Assembly (NCBI RefSeq): GCF_001426375.1
Contig: NZ_LMEO01000011.1
Coordinates: 34,076-98,075, forward strand
Source of the DNA: Paenibacillus sp. Root444D2
Lineage (GTDB): Bacteria > Bacillota > Bacilli > Paenibacillales > NBRC-103111
DNA length: 64,000 bases
Reading direction: 5' to 3'
Part shown: positions 50,777-58,545 of the stretch, one piece after another
How positions within the stretch are numbered: position 1 is the first letter of the stretch
Layout: each line of letters begins with the position of its first letter
The notes under the pieces: model-generated
The model's database searches: none
What the model saw: the letters and a program-made list of their open reading frames with translations, nothing else
Told to the model about the DNA's origin: nothing
Program-made: the position numbers and the translations under genes

Positions 50777-51118
50777 TTGAAACGGAATTTTTCCCTCTTA
50801 GGTGTGGTTGCGTCCGTAGGATGCATACTTCTGTGTGTAATGTTTTTGTTTTGGAACCCGTATTCAAGGATCCAAGCGGGTATGGATACGGTTTTAATCT
50901 TACTTATAATGTTGATATTTCCTGCATTTTTAGGCATCATAACCTCATTTTTGAGAAATCGAATCTTAATGTACATTGTATTTGCTTGGTCGCTGCCTTA
51001 TTGTCTTTATTTATCTGTCGCGTCAATTCCAAGTATTTGGAATCTTTTTAGTGTAGTCCTTATTTTATACCTCGTTTCCGCCATAAAGATGAGCCATCAA
51101 TACCCAAAGCTAAACTGA
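50777..51118 (+). CDS. Small membrane protein of unknown function
   Basis: 113 residues from the TTG at 50777, which follows AAGGAGG (50763-50769) by seven bases. Three or four hydrophobic segments are visible (LLGVVASVGCILLCVMFLF, TVLILLIMLIFPAFLGIITSF, ILMYIVFAWSLPYCLYLSVAS, LFSVVLILYLVSAIKM). I do not recognise the family. It lies 54 bases upstream of yojF on the same strand, so it may share its message, but the functional link is unclear. Confidence 0.65.
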   Translation: MKRNFSLLGVVASVGCILLCVMFLFWNPYSRIQAGMDTVLILLIMLIFPAFLGIITSFLRNRILMYIVFAWSLPYCLYLSVASIPSIWNLFSVVLILYLVSAIKMSHQYPKLN

Positions 51119-51172
51119 GGGGCGAAGAACTAATGTTGAACAGTAAATTTTTTCGAATTTGGAGGCACTGAA

Positions 51173-51517
51173 ATGCAGCTTATTAATCCATCGGACGTAC
51201 AGCATCGAATCGAGAGCTTAAAAGATCAGGAATTGTATATCCATCTAGAAATGACAACAGGCGCCTATGCGGCCCATCTTGACAGTACTAAGCATCCGGC
51301 GGCTAATTTCATAACCAATGCTTTGATCCGTTTCACCCATGGGTCGATTGCCGGGAATGGCCCTTATCGGGTCGGGCTGAAAATGCAGCAAGGGTGGGTA
51401 TACTCCGAAGGGCTGACTCACATTGATCAAAATGAAACGGAGAGGTTGATCCTGGCAGGTCATGACAGTCAGGGCAAGCTGATTGTATCGTTGCAATTAA
51501 GCCGGGAGCCCTTCTAG
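51173..51517 (+). CDS. yojF: YojF family protein (DUF1806)
   Basis: 114 residues. The sequence (MQLINPSDVQHRIESLKDQELYIHLEMTTGAYAAH ... RVGLKMQQGWVYSEGLTH) matches the Bacillus YojF family, which is found beside bshB2 (yojG) in the same order. A GGAGG precedes the ATG. Its function is not established, but the constant pairing with a bacillithiol deacetylase suggests an accessory role in thiol metabolism. It ends 11 bases before bshB2. Confidence 0.88.
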   Translation: MQLINPSDVQHRIESLKDQELYIHLEMTTGAYAAHLDSTKHPAANFITNALIRFTHGSIAGNGPYRVGLKMQQGWVYSEGLTHIDQNETERLILAGHDSQGKLIVSLQLSREPF

Positions 51518-51528
51518 AGGATGAGGAG

Positions 51529-52197
51529 ATGAAGACATTTATGAAACAACATATTCTTGTAGTACTGCCGCATCCGGATGATGAGGCATTTGGCGTTTCT
51601 GGTACACTGGCCATGCATGTGCAGCAAGGTGATCGAGTTACATATGCTTGTTTAACACTAGGCGAAATGGGCCGAAACATGGGGATACCGCCTTTTGCCA
51701 ATCGCGTCACACTGCCGCAAATACGCAAGCAGGAATTGGAAGAATCTTGCCGAGCGATCGGGATCCAAGATCTTAGATTGCTTGGTTTTCATGATAAGAT
51801 GATTGAATTCGAGGAACAAGAGCTGCTGGACGCCGTAATCGATGAACTCATACAAGAGCTTCGTCCCTCGCTGATCATTACTTTCTTTCCTGGTTATAGC
51901 GTTCATCCTGATCATGATGCGTGCGGAGCTGCTGTGATTCGAACGGTTGGAAAGCTTCCAAAAGACGAAAGGCCCCCCGTTCATTGCATAGCTTTTTCCA
52001 AAAATCATGAACAAGCTATAGGTAAGCCTACCGTAATTAATGATGTCAGAAGCTTTTTGAAGCAAAAGATGGCCTCCATAAAAGCACATCGCACCCAATT
52101 CAAAGCCGCCGAGTTACTAGGTAACAAAGAACCTAACTCAAAAGAGCTACAGGAGCGTTTCGGAACAGAGCGCTTTTGGATTTATCCATTTGAGTGA
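51529..52197 (+). CDS. bshB2: Bacillithiol biosynthesis deacetylase BshB2
   Basis: 222 residues from the ATG at 51529 (AGAGG eight bases upstream); the ATG at 51541 with GAGGAG is an alternative. PIG-L/LmbE motifs are HPDDEAFG near the N-terminus and GYSVHPDHDACG in the middle. Position after yojF identifies it as BshB2 (YojG), which removes acetate from GlcNAc-malate to give GlcN-malate in bacillithiol synthesis, in the cytosol. It is the third PIG-L-family gene in the window and the only one in a biosynthetic context. Confidence 0.9.
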   Translation: MKTFMKQHILVVLPHPDDEAFGVSGTLAMHVQQGDRVTYACLTLGEMGRNMGIPPFANRVTLPQIRKQELEESCRAIGIQDLRLLGFHDKMIEFEEQELLDAVIDELIQELRPSLIITFFPGYSVHPDHDACGAAVIRTVGKLPKDERPPVHCIAFSKNHEQAIGKPTVINDVRSFLKQKMASIKAHRTQFKAAELLGNKEPNSKELQERFGTERFWIYPFE

Positions 52198-52369
52198 TAA
52201 AGTCTTTTCTGCAGACACTTGCAATTTAGGTTTTATCCTGACCGTGAGTTGCTTCATCTGTCATCAAAATAATATTTTCACATGATGTAGAAATCCATCG
52301 ATCTGGCACGTCATTATTATGAAGACGTCGTGAAACAACCCATTATGGACGTTGAGAGGAGCAATAACC

Positions 52370-52720
52370 ATGAATTACACACTGTTAATGTATGAAACGA
52401 CAGAGGATTTCGCCAAACGAACCGACCCGATTCACAAGGAGGCGTATGTTGCAAGCTGGGCTCATTATGTCACAGCCTTACGCGATTCCGGCATTGTTGT
52501 AAGCAGTGCGGGTCTCCAGTCCCCAGGGACGGGGGCCACGCTCAGCCGTAAGGGCGGCGAATTGCTGGTTCAGGATGGCCCGAGCGTTGAAACGAAAGAA
52601 CAAATCGGCGGTTTGATTATTATTGACGTGCCGGATTTGGACACTGCATTGGAATGGGCGGCACGCTGTCCCGGCAGCTCGGTTGATGTTCGCCCCAACT
52701 TACAGCCGATCACGAGATGA
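52370..52720 (+). CDS. YCII-related (DGPF) protein, partner of an ECF sigma factor
   Basis: 116 residues from the ATG at 52370, after GAGAGGAG. The family signature LLVQDGPSVETKEQIGGLIIIDVPDLDTALEWAARCP contains the DGP-type core. These small proteins are regularly encoded next to ECF42 sigma factors. The stop overlaps the sigma gene start as ATGA, giving strong evidence that the pair works together. The biochemical role is unknown. Confidence 0.9.
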   Translation: MNYTLLMYETTEDFAKRTDPIHKEAYVASWAHYVTALRDSGIVVSSAGLQSPGTGATLSRKGGELLVQDGPSVETKEQIGGLIIIDVPDLDTALEWAARCPGSSVDVRPNLQPITR

Positions 52721-53961
52721 GCGTCATGCAAGCTCGCCAAATAATCGAACAGACGGCCCGTGATTCCTACGGCCGTCTGGTTGCATTTCTGGCTGTTCGT
52801 TGGCGAGATCTGGCCGCAGCGGAGGATGCGCTTGCAGACGCTTTTCTGGCCGCGCTGGAAAAATGGCCTGCGACCGGAGTGCCGGACAAACCCGAGGCAT
52901 GGCTGCTTACTGCAGCGCGGCGTCGGATGATCGACGGCACGCGGCATGCCCGCGTACAAGCTGGTGCGGAGCAAGCTTTGGTCACGATGGCAGAAGATAC
53001 GCAGCAGTTGGCCGGAACCGAGACATCTTTCCCGGACGAACGGCTCAAGATGCTGTTTATTTGTGCCCATCCCGGAATCGACCCTGCTGTGCGCACGCCG
53101 CTTATGCTCCAGTCCGTACTTGGCCTTGATGCGGCCCGTATTGCTTCGGCTTTTGTCGTTAAACCTGCTACGATGGGGCAGCGCCTTACCCGGGCTAAAG
53201 CGAAACTGAAGAGTGATGACATCAGATTCGACTTACCCGGTAAGGATGAATGGCCGGAGCGCCTTAATGCCGTTCTTGAAGCCGTCTATGCAGCCTATGG
53301 AAGCGGCTGGGATGGCATAAACGGCGAAGATCCTCGTCGTAATGGTCTGGCCGAAGAAGCGATTTTCATGGGAAAGCTGATCGTGCGATTCATGCCGGGG
53401 GAACCGGAAGCGCTGGGATTGCTGGCTTTTATGTTGCACTGCGAAGCGCGCCGCCATTCGCGGCGCGATGAGGCAGCCGGCTATGTGCCAATATCCGAAC
53501 AGGATCTTTCACGTTGGTCAATCGGGATGATCGAGGAAGCGGAACATCACCTTCGCACTGCCGCTCAAGGGAACCGCATCGGGCGGTTCCAGCTTGAAGC
53601 GGCGATTCAATCCGTGCATGCTCAACGTGCCTGGACTAACCGTACGGAATGGGAAGAGATTGCGCTGCTGTACGAGGGACTTGTGAGCATCGCTCCAACG
53701 ATCGGCGCAATCGTCGGCCGCGCGGCAGCTGTTGCCGAAGCGCGCGGCGCCGATACCGGGATGGCGCTGTTGGATGAAATACCGACAGAAGCGGTTAAGA
53801 GCTATCAGCCTTATTGGGCGCTGAGCGCCCATTTGTTCAAAAGGATGAAGAGGTTCGAGGAGGCCCGTGCCGCATATAGCCGGGCCATCGGACTGTGCAT
53901 GGATCCCTCCATTCGAGCGTTTCTAGAGAAGCAACTCGTGAATATTAGTTGTTTCTATTGA
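52717..53961 (+). CDS. ECF42-type RNA polymerase sigma factor with C-terminal TPR extension
   Basis: 414 residues. Sigma-2 is near the N-terminus (FLAVRWRDLAAAEDALADAFLAALEKWP, then KPEAWLLTAARRRMID), and sigma-4 is at about residues 105-160 (PLMLQSVLGLDAARIASAFVVKPATMGQRLTRAKAK). The long C-terminal extension (about residues 180-414) is of the helical TPR type (FEEARAAYSRAIGLCMDPSIRAFLEKQL). No anti-sigma factor is nearby, as is usual for this group, where the extension itself controls activity. It is coupled by ATGA overlap to the YCII gene. Confidence 0.9.
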   Translation: MSVMQARQIIEQTARDSYGRLVAFLAVRWRDLAAAEDALADAFLAALEKWPATGVPDKPEAWLLTAARRRMIDGTRHARVQAGAEQALVTMAEDTQQLAGTETSFPDERLKMLFICAHPGIDPAVRTPLMLQSVLGLDAARIASAFVVKPATMGQRLTRAKAKLKSDDIRFDLPGKDEWPERLNAVLEAVYAAYGSGWDGINGEDPRRNGLAEEAIFMGKLIVRFMPGEPEALGLLAFMLHCEARRHSRRDEAAGYVPISEQDLSRWSIGMIEEAEHHLRTAAQGNRIGRFQLEAAIQSVHAQRAWTNRTEWEEIALLYEGLVSIAPTIGAIVGRAAAVAEARGADTGMALLDEIPTEAVKSYQPYWALSAHLFKRMKRFEEARAAYSRAIGLCMDPSIRAFLEKQLVNISCFY

Positions 53962-54058
53962 ATGACTTGTTCAGGTAAAACCCTGACCTCGACCTGATCA
54001 GAGATTTTGTACACATGTACTGCTAGGCACAGATCTATCGGGGAACGTTTGTTCAATA

Positions 54059-54116
54059 AAACAGCAGCAGTCTAGGACTTTTTTTTCTAGTCCATGGCTG
54101 CTGCTGTTTCGTTTTT
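54059..54116 (+). terminator. Rho-independent terminator
   Basis: AAACAGCAGCAG (54059-54070) pairs perfectly with CTGCTGCTGTTT (54098-54109), with an inner GGACT/AGTCC stem and a T-run. It ends the sigma factor gene. Confidence 0.85.
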
Positions 54117-54176
54117 TGAGTCAGTCTAATACTTTATTTTCACAGAACAGCAAGGATTCGATGATTTGATCTGGCA

Positions 54177-54383
54177 TTAATCATTACGAATAATTAGATA
54201 AACAATCAGTCCTATGATTGGGAAAAATAACATAGCTAATAGAATAATTATTGCAAATTCAGTGCTTTTACCTCTCCTTATGCTATCTCTATATGCCCAT
54301 ACGCATAAAACTATGTGCACTAAAAATAACACAAAGGATATTAAAAAAAATAATAAAATAATACCGGAGCTAAATGCAACCAA
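54177..54383 (-). CDS. Small PLDc_N-type membrane protein
   Basis: 68 residues from a TTG at 54383, with AGAGGTGATC seven bases upstream on the minus strand. Two hydrophobic helices surround the short motif CVWAYRDSIRRGKSTEFA, the pattern of the phospholipase D nuclease N-terminal (PLDc_N) family of small membrane proteins. The function of stand-alone copies is unknown. It is divergent from the MarR-family gene. Confidence 0.75.
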   Translation of the reverse strand: MVAFSSGIILLFFLISFVLFLVHIVLCVWAYRDSIRRGKSTEFAIIILLAMLFFPIIGLIVYLIIRND

Positions 54384-54544
54384 GTTTGATCACCTCTTTT
54401 AATTATTAATTTGCACGAAATCACAATGGGAAAGTTTCAGGTATTTCTCTACTTATTATAATAATGTTTACATCATCAATAAATATAGCCCCAAAATGGC
54501 GATGGATCTCATCTGCATCCACCGCGGGAAGCATACAAAGTACA

Positions 54545-54573
54545 TTGACATTGGTTTGATATCAAACTATAAT
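54545..54573 (+). promoter_or_regulatory. Consensus promoter with operator in the spacer, for the MarR gene
   Basis: TTGACA (54545-54550), a 17-base spacer and TATAAT (54568-54573) form a textbook sigma-A promoter. A perfect 14-base palindrome GTTTGATATCAAAC (54554-54567) fills most of the spacer. The core TTTGATATCAAA recurs at 55021-55032 before the hydrolase gene, so it is probably the MarR operator. The expected start of transcription is at about 54580, which is also the ATG. Confidence 0.8.
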
Positions 54574-54579
54574 GTGATT

Positions 54580-55002
54580 ATGCAAAATAGAGATGCTATT
54601 TCATTAATTTCCAAAATTAGAGAGAAAGTTAACAGGTTTATTGTAGCAGAGATGGTGAAGTATGGGATAGACGGTATTGGCACTTCGCATGGCGATATCA
54701 TCTATCAACTATTTAAGAAGCCCAGACTCACTATGGCGGACATTTCTAAAGGGATTAATAAAGATAAATCTACAGTCACAGCACTTGTTGACAAGTTGGT
54801 CCGGCTTGGATATGTGACAAAGGAAAGGGACAGAGAGGACACGAGGGTAGTTTATGTTGCTTTAACGCATAAGGGGAGTGAACTGAAACCGATCTTTGAA
54901 TCAATATCTAAAGAAATGTTAGACGTGTTTTACTTAAACATCTCTGAAAAAGAAAAAGAAGATCTGCTAAACGTTTTAAAAAAGATCTATAGCAACTTTT
55001 AA
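54580..55002 (+). CDS. MarR family regulator, possibly leaderless
   Basis: 140 residues from the ATG at 54580. The frame extends to 54496, but the promoter (-10 at 54568-54573) lies inside that extension, so 54580 or a later start is used. The winged helix is clear (MADISKGINKDKSTVTALVDKLVRLGYVTKERDREDTRVVYVALT, with the DRED wing). No ribosome site precedes the ATG, which coincides with the predicted transcription start, so the mRNA may be leaderless. It is followed after 54 bases by an alpha/beta hydrolase gene that carries the same operator. Confidence 0.88.
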   Translation: MQNRDAISLISKIREKVNRFIVAEMVKYGIDGIGTSHGDIIYQLFKKPRLTMADISKGINKDKSTVTALVDKLVRLGYVTKERDREDTRVVYVALTHKGSELKPIFESISKEMLDVFYLNISEKEKEDLLNVLKKIYSNF

Positions 55003-55020
55003 ATTTTTTTCAATAAATAG

Positions 55021-55032
55021 TTTGATATCAAA
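55021..55032 (+). promoter_or_regulatory. Second MarR operator, before the hydrolase gene
   Basis: TTTGATATCAAA (55021-55032) repeats the palindrome in the MarR promoter. It lies 24 bases before the GTG start of the hydrolase gene and 10 bases before the GAGGAGG ribosome site. No separate -10 box is convincing, so it may block read-through or a weak internal promoter. Confidence 0.65.
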
Positions 55033-55056
55033 TTAAATGTTGAGGAGGAAATAATC

Positions 55057-55965
55057 GTGACAGATTTTACGAAAGAATTGCCCGATCATACGGAGAAATA
55101 CATTGGGGAAAACGATTTATTTTTAGAGATATTTGAGGGGGAAAACCTTCCCAAAGCAACTAATAAAAGGCCCCCTCTGCTTTTTGTACACGGGGCCTAT
55201 ACAGGAAGTTGGATGTGGAGCAAATACATTCCTCACTTTATCAGTGAAGGGTGGAAATGCTATGTCATGAACTTGAGAAGTCACTACAAAAGCAGGCTGC
55301 AGGATATGACTAAGATAACTTTCGAGGATTATTTGGAGGATATTAAAGAGGTTATCGCTGAGTGTAGTGATTCGCCGATTCTTATCGGATTTAGCATGGG
55401 AGGGATCTTGAGCCAGAAGTTGGCTGAAACCGTTGAGATCGCAGGGTTGGTGTTGATCGACTCAGTCATAAGCAGAGAAGTTCATGAAGTAGTACCATAC
55501 AAAGAATTAGTCCAGATGCCACCTGGTATCATATTGCCTGCCCCAACACGTGAAGAGCTTTCAAGCATAGATGAATCGGCAGATGACATAGAATTTCAAA
55601 GAAAGTATCTGTCAATGGAGTCATCAAAGGCATTTAGCGCTTTTTCTTTTTCAATCGAAGCAAAAGGAATATCAATAGACAGTAGTTCAATTTCTTGCCC
55701 GTGTTTGGTTATCAAAGCAGTAAACTGTGATGATGACGACCGACGGGGGAGAGCGACAGCAGAGCATATCCGTGCTGCATATAAAGGGCTTTGGAACACC
55801 ACTCATACAGGCGTGCTCGTAGGGCAGAGATATATGGAAACAGTAGATACAATCATGGACTGGTTAGCATACCGGATTCTATCCCAGGAAAACGATCGAT
55901 CTGCCAAGAAACCATCACCTTGCAGGAAGTCAGATGCTGGCAATCCGCCCAACATCACCCCCTGA
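55057..55965 (+). CDS. Alpha/beta hydrolase, MarR-controlled
   Basis: 302 residues from a GTG after GAGGAGGAA. The fold is recognisable from LLFVHGAYTGSWMWSKYIPHF (oxyanion hole), the nucleophile elbow GFSMGG with S113, and late acidic and histidine blocks. The final about 20 residues are basic and low in complexity. Substrates in this group are esters, lactones or similar small molecules. Shared operators with the MarR gene suggest induction by a toxic or aromatic compound. Confidence 0.85.
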   Translation: MTDFTKELPDHTEKYIGENDLFLEIFEGENLPKATNKRPPLLFVHGAYTGSWMWSKYIPHFISEGWKCYVMNLRSHYKSRLQDMTKITFEDYLEDIKEVIAECSDSPILIGFSMGGILSQKLAETVEIAGLVLIDSVISREVHEVVPYKELVQMPPGIILPAPTREELSSIDESADDIEFQRKYLSMESSKAFSAFSFSIEAKGISIDSSSISCPCLVIKAVNCDDDDRRGRATAEHIRAAYKGLWNTTHTGVLVGQRYMETVDTIMDWLAYRILSQENDRSAKKPSPCRKSDAGNPPNITP

Positions 55966-56020
55966 AAACGACAGAATTCGACGAATAGTTATAAAAGCTA
56001 TGCATAAGGAGTGAATCAAG

Positions 56021-56317
56021 ATGGCGAATAATTACAAACGCTTCATTCAAAATCAATTCGAAAAAGCGAAGTCTACCGCTTCCGAATTCATTTCTTCAAG
56101 AAGTGAAGAACAAGAAGAAGGCACTATAGAACTAAATCCGCAATATTATGCCCAGCTGAAAGCAATCGCCGATATGCAGCATACGACCGTGCAAGGGATC
56201 GTCAATGAAATCATTGTCCACTACCTGGCAAACGCCCCATACGAAACAACCCCCATCTCAGTGGATCAAAAGGAAGATAACCCGCTTCTGTATTTGGATG
56301 GTATTTGTAAACTATAG
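56021..56317 (+). CDS. Ribbon-helix-helix-type antitoxin-like protein
   Basis: 98 residues. Residues about 35-70 match a ribbon-helix-helix pattern (TIELNPQYYAQLKAIADMQHTTVQGIVNEIIVHYL): a beta strand that reads DNA, then two helices. The first about 30 residues are charged (KSTASEFISSRSEEQEEG). AAGGAGTG precedes the ATG. It is followed after 19 bases by a PIN-domain-like gene, the usual order of VapB-VapC-type toxin-antitoxin pairs. RHH assignment is from pattern only. Confidence 0.65.
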   Translation: MANNYKRFIQNQFEKAKSTASEFISSRSEEQEEGTIELNPQYYAQLKAIADMQHTTVQGIVNEIIVHYLANAPYETTPISVDQKEDNPLLYLDGICKL

Positions 56318-56336
56318 GACTAAGGAGTGCTGACAT

Positions 56337-56795
56337 ATGGATAACCACTTGAACATTCAGGATGCCATTTTTCTGGATGAAACAGCTTTAGCCGCTTTAA
56401 TGAACCCTGAAGATCCTCGCTATGCGAAAGCCCGTTCCCTGTTTCTGGATTTGCATGATCTTGAACGTAATTACATAACAACCAACTCCATTATATTTGA
56501 CATTCATGAATGGCTTCGCAATGAATACAGCTATCAGCAGGCGGAATATTTTCTGAATGCAATTGATAAAGCAGAGAGTAAAGGCAAGCTGGCGCTCATT
56601 TCCAGCGGCCCCGAATTAGAGGGGGAATCGCGAAGACTGCTTATTGACAGGCCCGAGCTCCGTTTCTCGCTCAGCGAAGCATTCACTGCTGTGACCATGT
56701 CCTATTATCAGGTAAAACGCATCTTTACTTTCAACCGCAATTTCATTATGCTTGCCAATTTGGATAAGGATATCCGAATCATTCCATCCAATTAA
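56337..56795 (+). CDS. PIN-domain-like protein (VapC-type toxin relative)
   Basis: 152 residues. The PIN outline is visible: DAIFLDETALAALMNPEDPRYAKARSLF at the start (acidic residue D14), TTNSIIFDIHEWL near residue 50, then SLSEAFTAVTMSYYQVKRIFTFNRNFIMLA. In most VapC toxins the third and fourth acidic sites are D in an LTDA-type block and D in TFDRDF. Here they read SEA and TFNRNF, so nuclease activity may be weak or lost. It follows an RHH-type gene after 19 bases. A strong terminator ends the pair. Confidence 0.7.
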   Translation: MDNHLNIQDAIFLDETALAALMNPEDPRYAKARSLFLDLHDLERNYITTNSIIFDIHEWLRNEYSYQQAEYFLNAIDKAESKGKLALISSGPELEGESRRLLIDRPELRFSLSEAFTAVTMSYYQVKRIFTFNRNFIMLANLDKDIRIIPSN

Positions 56796-56803
56796 AAGCC
56801 TTT

Positions 56804-56855
56804 AAACAAATACAGCCTGCCCTCTTGAGAGGCCGGCTGTATTTGTTTCGTTGCA
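56804..56855 (+). terminator. Rho-independent terminator after TA-like pair
   Basis: AAACAAATACAGCC (56804-56817) pairs perfectly with GGCTGTATTTGTTT (56835-56848), giving a 14-bp stem with an inner CCCTCTTGAGAGG hairpin. T-rich sequence follows. Its symmetric arms could stop transcription in both directions. Confidence 0.85.
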
Positions 56856-56971
56856 ATGCCGTAAATTGCTTTTTCCAAGTGTAATTAAAGGGAAACAATC
56901 TGAGTTAAGCGAATTATTTAAAAAGTGATTGGTACATTTTAATAATATAAATTGCAGAGGGGGGAATACTC

Positions 56972-57505
56972 GTGCTAGAACTGACAAAGAACGTACTCGA
57001 AGACATGAACAAGCAGCTCGATCGAATCATAATGAGCTTAAACCAACTTGATGATGATTTAATTTGGAAAAAAATGAAGGATTCCATGAACAGCATTGGT
57101 AACCTTTGCTTACATTTAGCAGGAAACGAGTATCAGAATTTTATAAGTGCAATCGGAAACAAACCGTTCATTCGGGAACGCACTCGAGAATTTAATTCTG
57201 AAGGTGGCATATCGAAGGATGAATTGAGTGGTCTTCTTTTGAAGACAAGGTCCGAATCGGTAAGTATATTATCGGCTTTGTCCGAGGAGGATTTAAAAAG
57301 GGAAGTCATAATCCGATATGACTTGGAGGATTGGAATAGAATGCTTCGGGTTAACGCTTCAGAAGATGAAACCTATGAAGTGAGAGTAATCAGCCAGCTT
57401 CTTGTTCAGGTTGCGGCACACTACGGATATCATGCAGGACAAATTGTGCTACTCTCCAAATTAATGAAAGATAGGAATGAACACATAACAAGACAGTATC
57501 ATTAA
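56972..57505 (+). CDS. DinB-like protein (DUF1572)
   Basis: 177 residues from a GTG after GAGGGGGG. The helical pattern and histidines of the DinB/DUF1572 group are present (SIGNLCLHLAGNEYQNFISAIG, then VQVAAHYGYHAGQIVLLSKL). Relatives include bacillithiol-dependent transferases and stress proteins. It stands alone, without a recognised regulator beside it. Confidence 0.85.
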   Translation: MLELTKNVLEDMNKQLDRIIMSLNQLDDDLIWKKMKDSMNSIGNLCLHLAGNEYQNFISAIGNKPFIRERTREFNSEGGISKDELSGLLLKTRSESVSILSALSEEDLKREVIIRYDLEDWNRMLRVNASEDETYEVRVISQLLVQVAAHYGYHAGQIVLLSKLMKDRNEHITRQYH

Positions 57506-57585
57506 ACATTCATCATTAAGCAAAGTGAAGCGGTCTGTTCTTTGTTTAAAACAGCATTCTTTCGAGAGGGATGTGAGAGATTATT

Positions 57586-58161
57586 TTGGTAAAACCACTG
57601 TTGATTATTGTGAACGGGCTTCCTGGAACCGGAAAGACAACCTTAGCAAAACGGCTTGCTGCAGAAATGCGTTTCCCATTGTTCTCTAGAGACGGTATAT
57701 ATGAGACGCTATTCGATGCTCTAGATTGTCAAAACAACGGGTGTCCCCCTTTGATAGGACCTTCAACGTTTACCCTCCTCTATGCCTATGCAAACTCATT
57801 ATTAAAAGTTGGCCAATCATTGGTGATTGAGGGTTTTTTTGGTCGACCTGAACTAAGAAGTGCTGAGTTTCTCCAACTGAAACTTACAAGCGATTTTCAG
57901 CCATTTCAAATATTGTGTAAGACAGATGGGGAGGTTCTCTTGGATCGTTTCCTTAAACGCATGAGTACCGTAGAACGACATATCGGTCATCATGATCAGG
58001 AATGGATTGAAGAAGAACAAAACAAAGAGCGGCTTTTACAAGGACATCTTACGCCCCTTTCTCTCGGTGGTACGGTTGTTGAAATCGACACTACCACTCC
58101 TTACAGTTTTGACTATGATGAACTACTTAAGCAAGTCCGAGCTGTTCAATTCAACATGTAA
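57586..58161 (+). CDS. P-loop kinase-like ATPase
   Basis: 191 residues from the TTG at 57586; the upstream ribosome site (GAGAGA) is weak. The Walker A motif is NGLPGTGKTTLAKRL (residues 9-23). The SLVIEGFFGRPELRSAEF segment fits a zeta-toxin/AAA_33 small kinase, whose substrates include nucleosides, sugars or antibiotics. A lid-like RHIGHHDQEW region follows. The substrate cannot be assigned. Confidence 0.8.
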   Translation: MVKPLLIIVNGLPGTGKTTLAKRLAAEMRFPLFSRDGIYETLFDALDCQNNGCPPLIGPSTFTLLYAYANSLLKVGQSLVIEGFFGRPELRSAEFLQLKLTSDFQPFQILCKTDGEVLLDRFLKRMSTVERHIGHHDQEWIEEEQNKERLLQGHLTPLSLGGTVVEIDTTTPYSFDYDELLKQVRAVQFNM

Positions 58162-58545
58162 TACATGTTTTTACCAATGTTTGACAGATAACAAAACCCT
58201 GTGCTAAGATACAAATAATTCATTTTGGACGGAGGGTTGCGTGTGGCAAACTAATTTTTCGATCTATCTTTGCACAGTAAGAAGAGTAAATCTTATTGGC
58301 TATATTGTGTGCATAGTAATCGAAGAATGGTCTGCCTTCCACGGCACCCAATTTAATGATGATCGCTTACGTTTCAACTTGATGATCGACTTAGGTAAAG
58401 TTACATGTGTATGTGTTTTGACATGTATTTGCGTTAGTCGATGAGGTATTCGTAACGCGATCACTCCATTCTTTTATCGATTACTTGAACACAGGCAGCC
58501 GGCCTGTGTTTTTTTATTTTTATAATAGTAAGGAGAGATCTTGCA
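58162..58545 (+). other. Intergenic region with terminator
   Basis: The region holds a short GTG-started frame (58241-58444) with GGAGGG upstream, but its product is not convincing. It ends with AACACAGGC (58488-58496) pairing with GCCTGTGTT (58502-58510) and a T-run of seven, a terminator. Confidence 0.55.
58488..58517 (+). terminator. Rho-independent terminator
   Basis: AACACAGGC and GCCTGTGTT form a perfect 9-bp stem with an AGCCG loop, followed by TTTTTTT. It lies just before the next hydrolase gene. Confidence 0.8.

Noticed and set aside
50557..50976. Long minus-strand frame near 50.7 kb
   Set aside because: It overlaps the membrane protein with a clear AAGGAGG-TTG start on the plus strand and is rich in rare residues.
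58241..58444. GTG-started 67-codon frame with a GGAGGG upstream
   Set aside because: The product is cysteine-rich and irregular, with no family match, and it lies between a gene and a terminator; the sequence composition looks non-coding.
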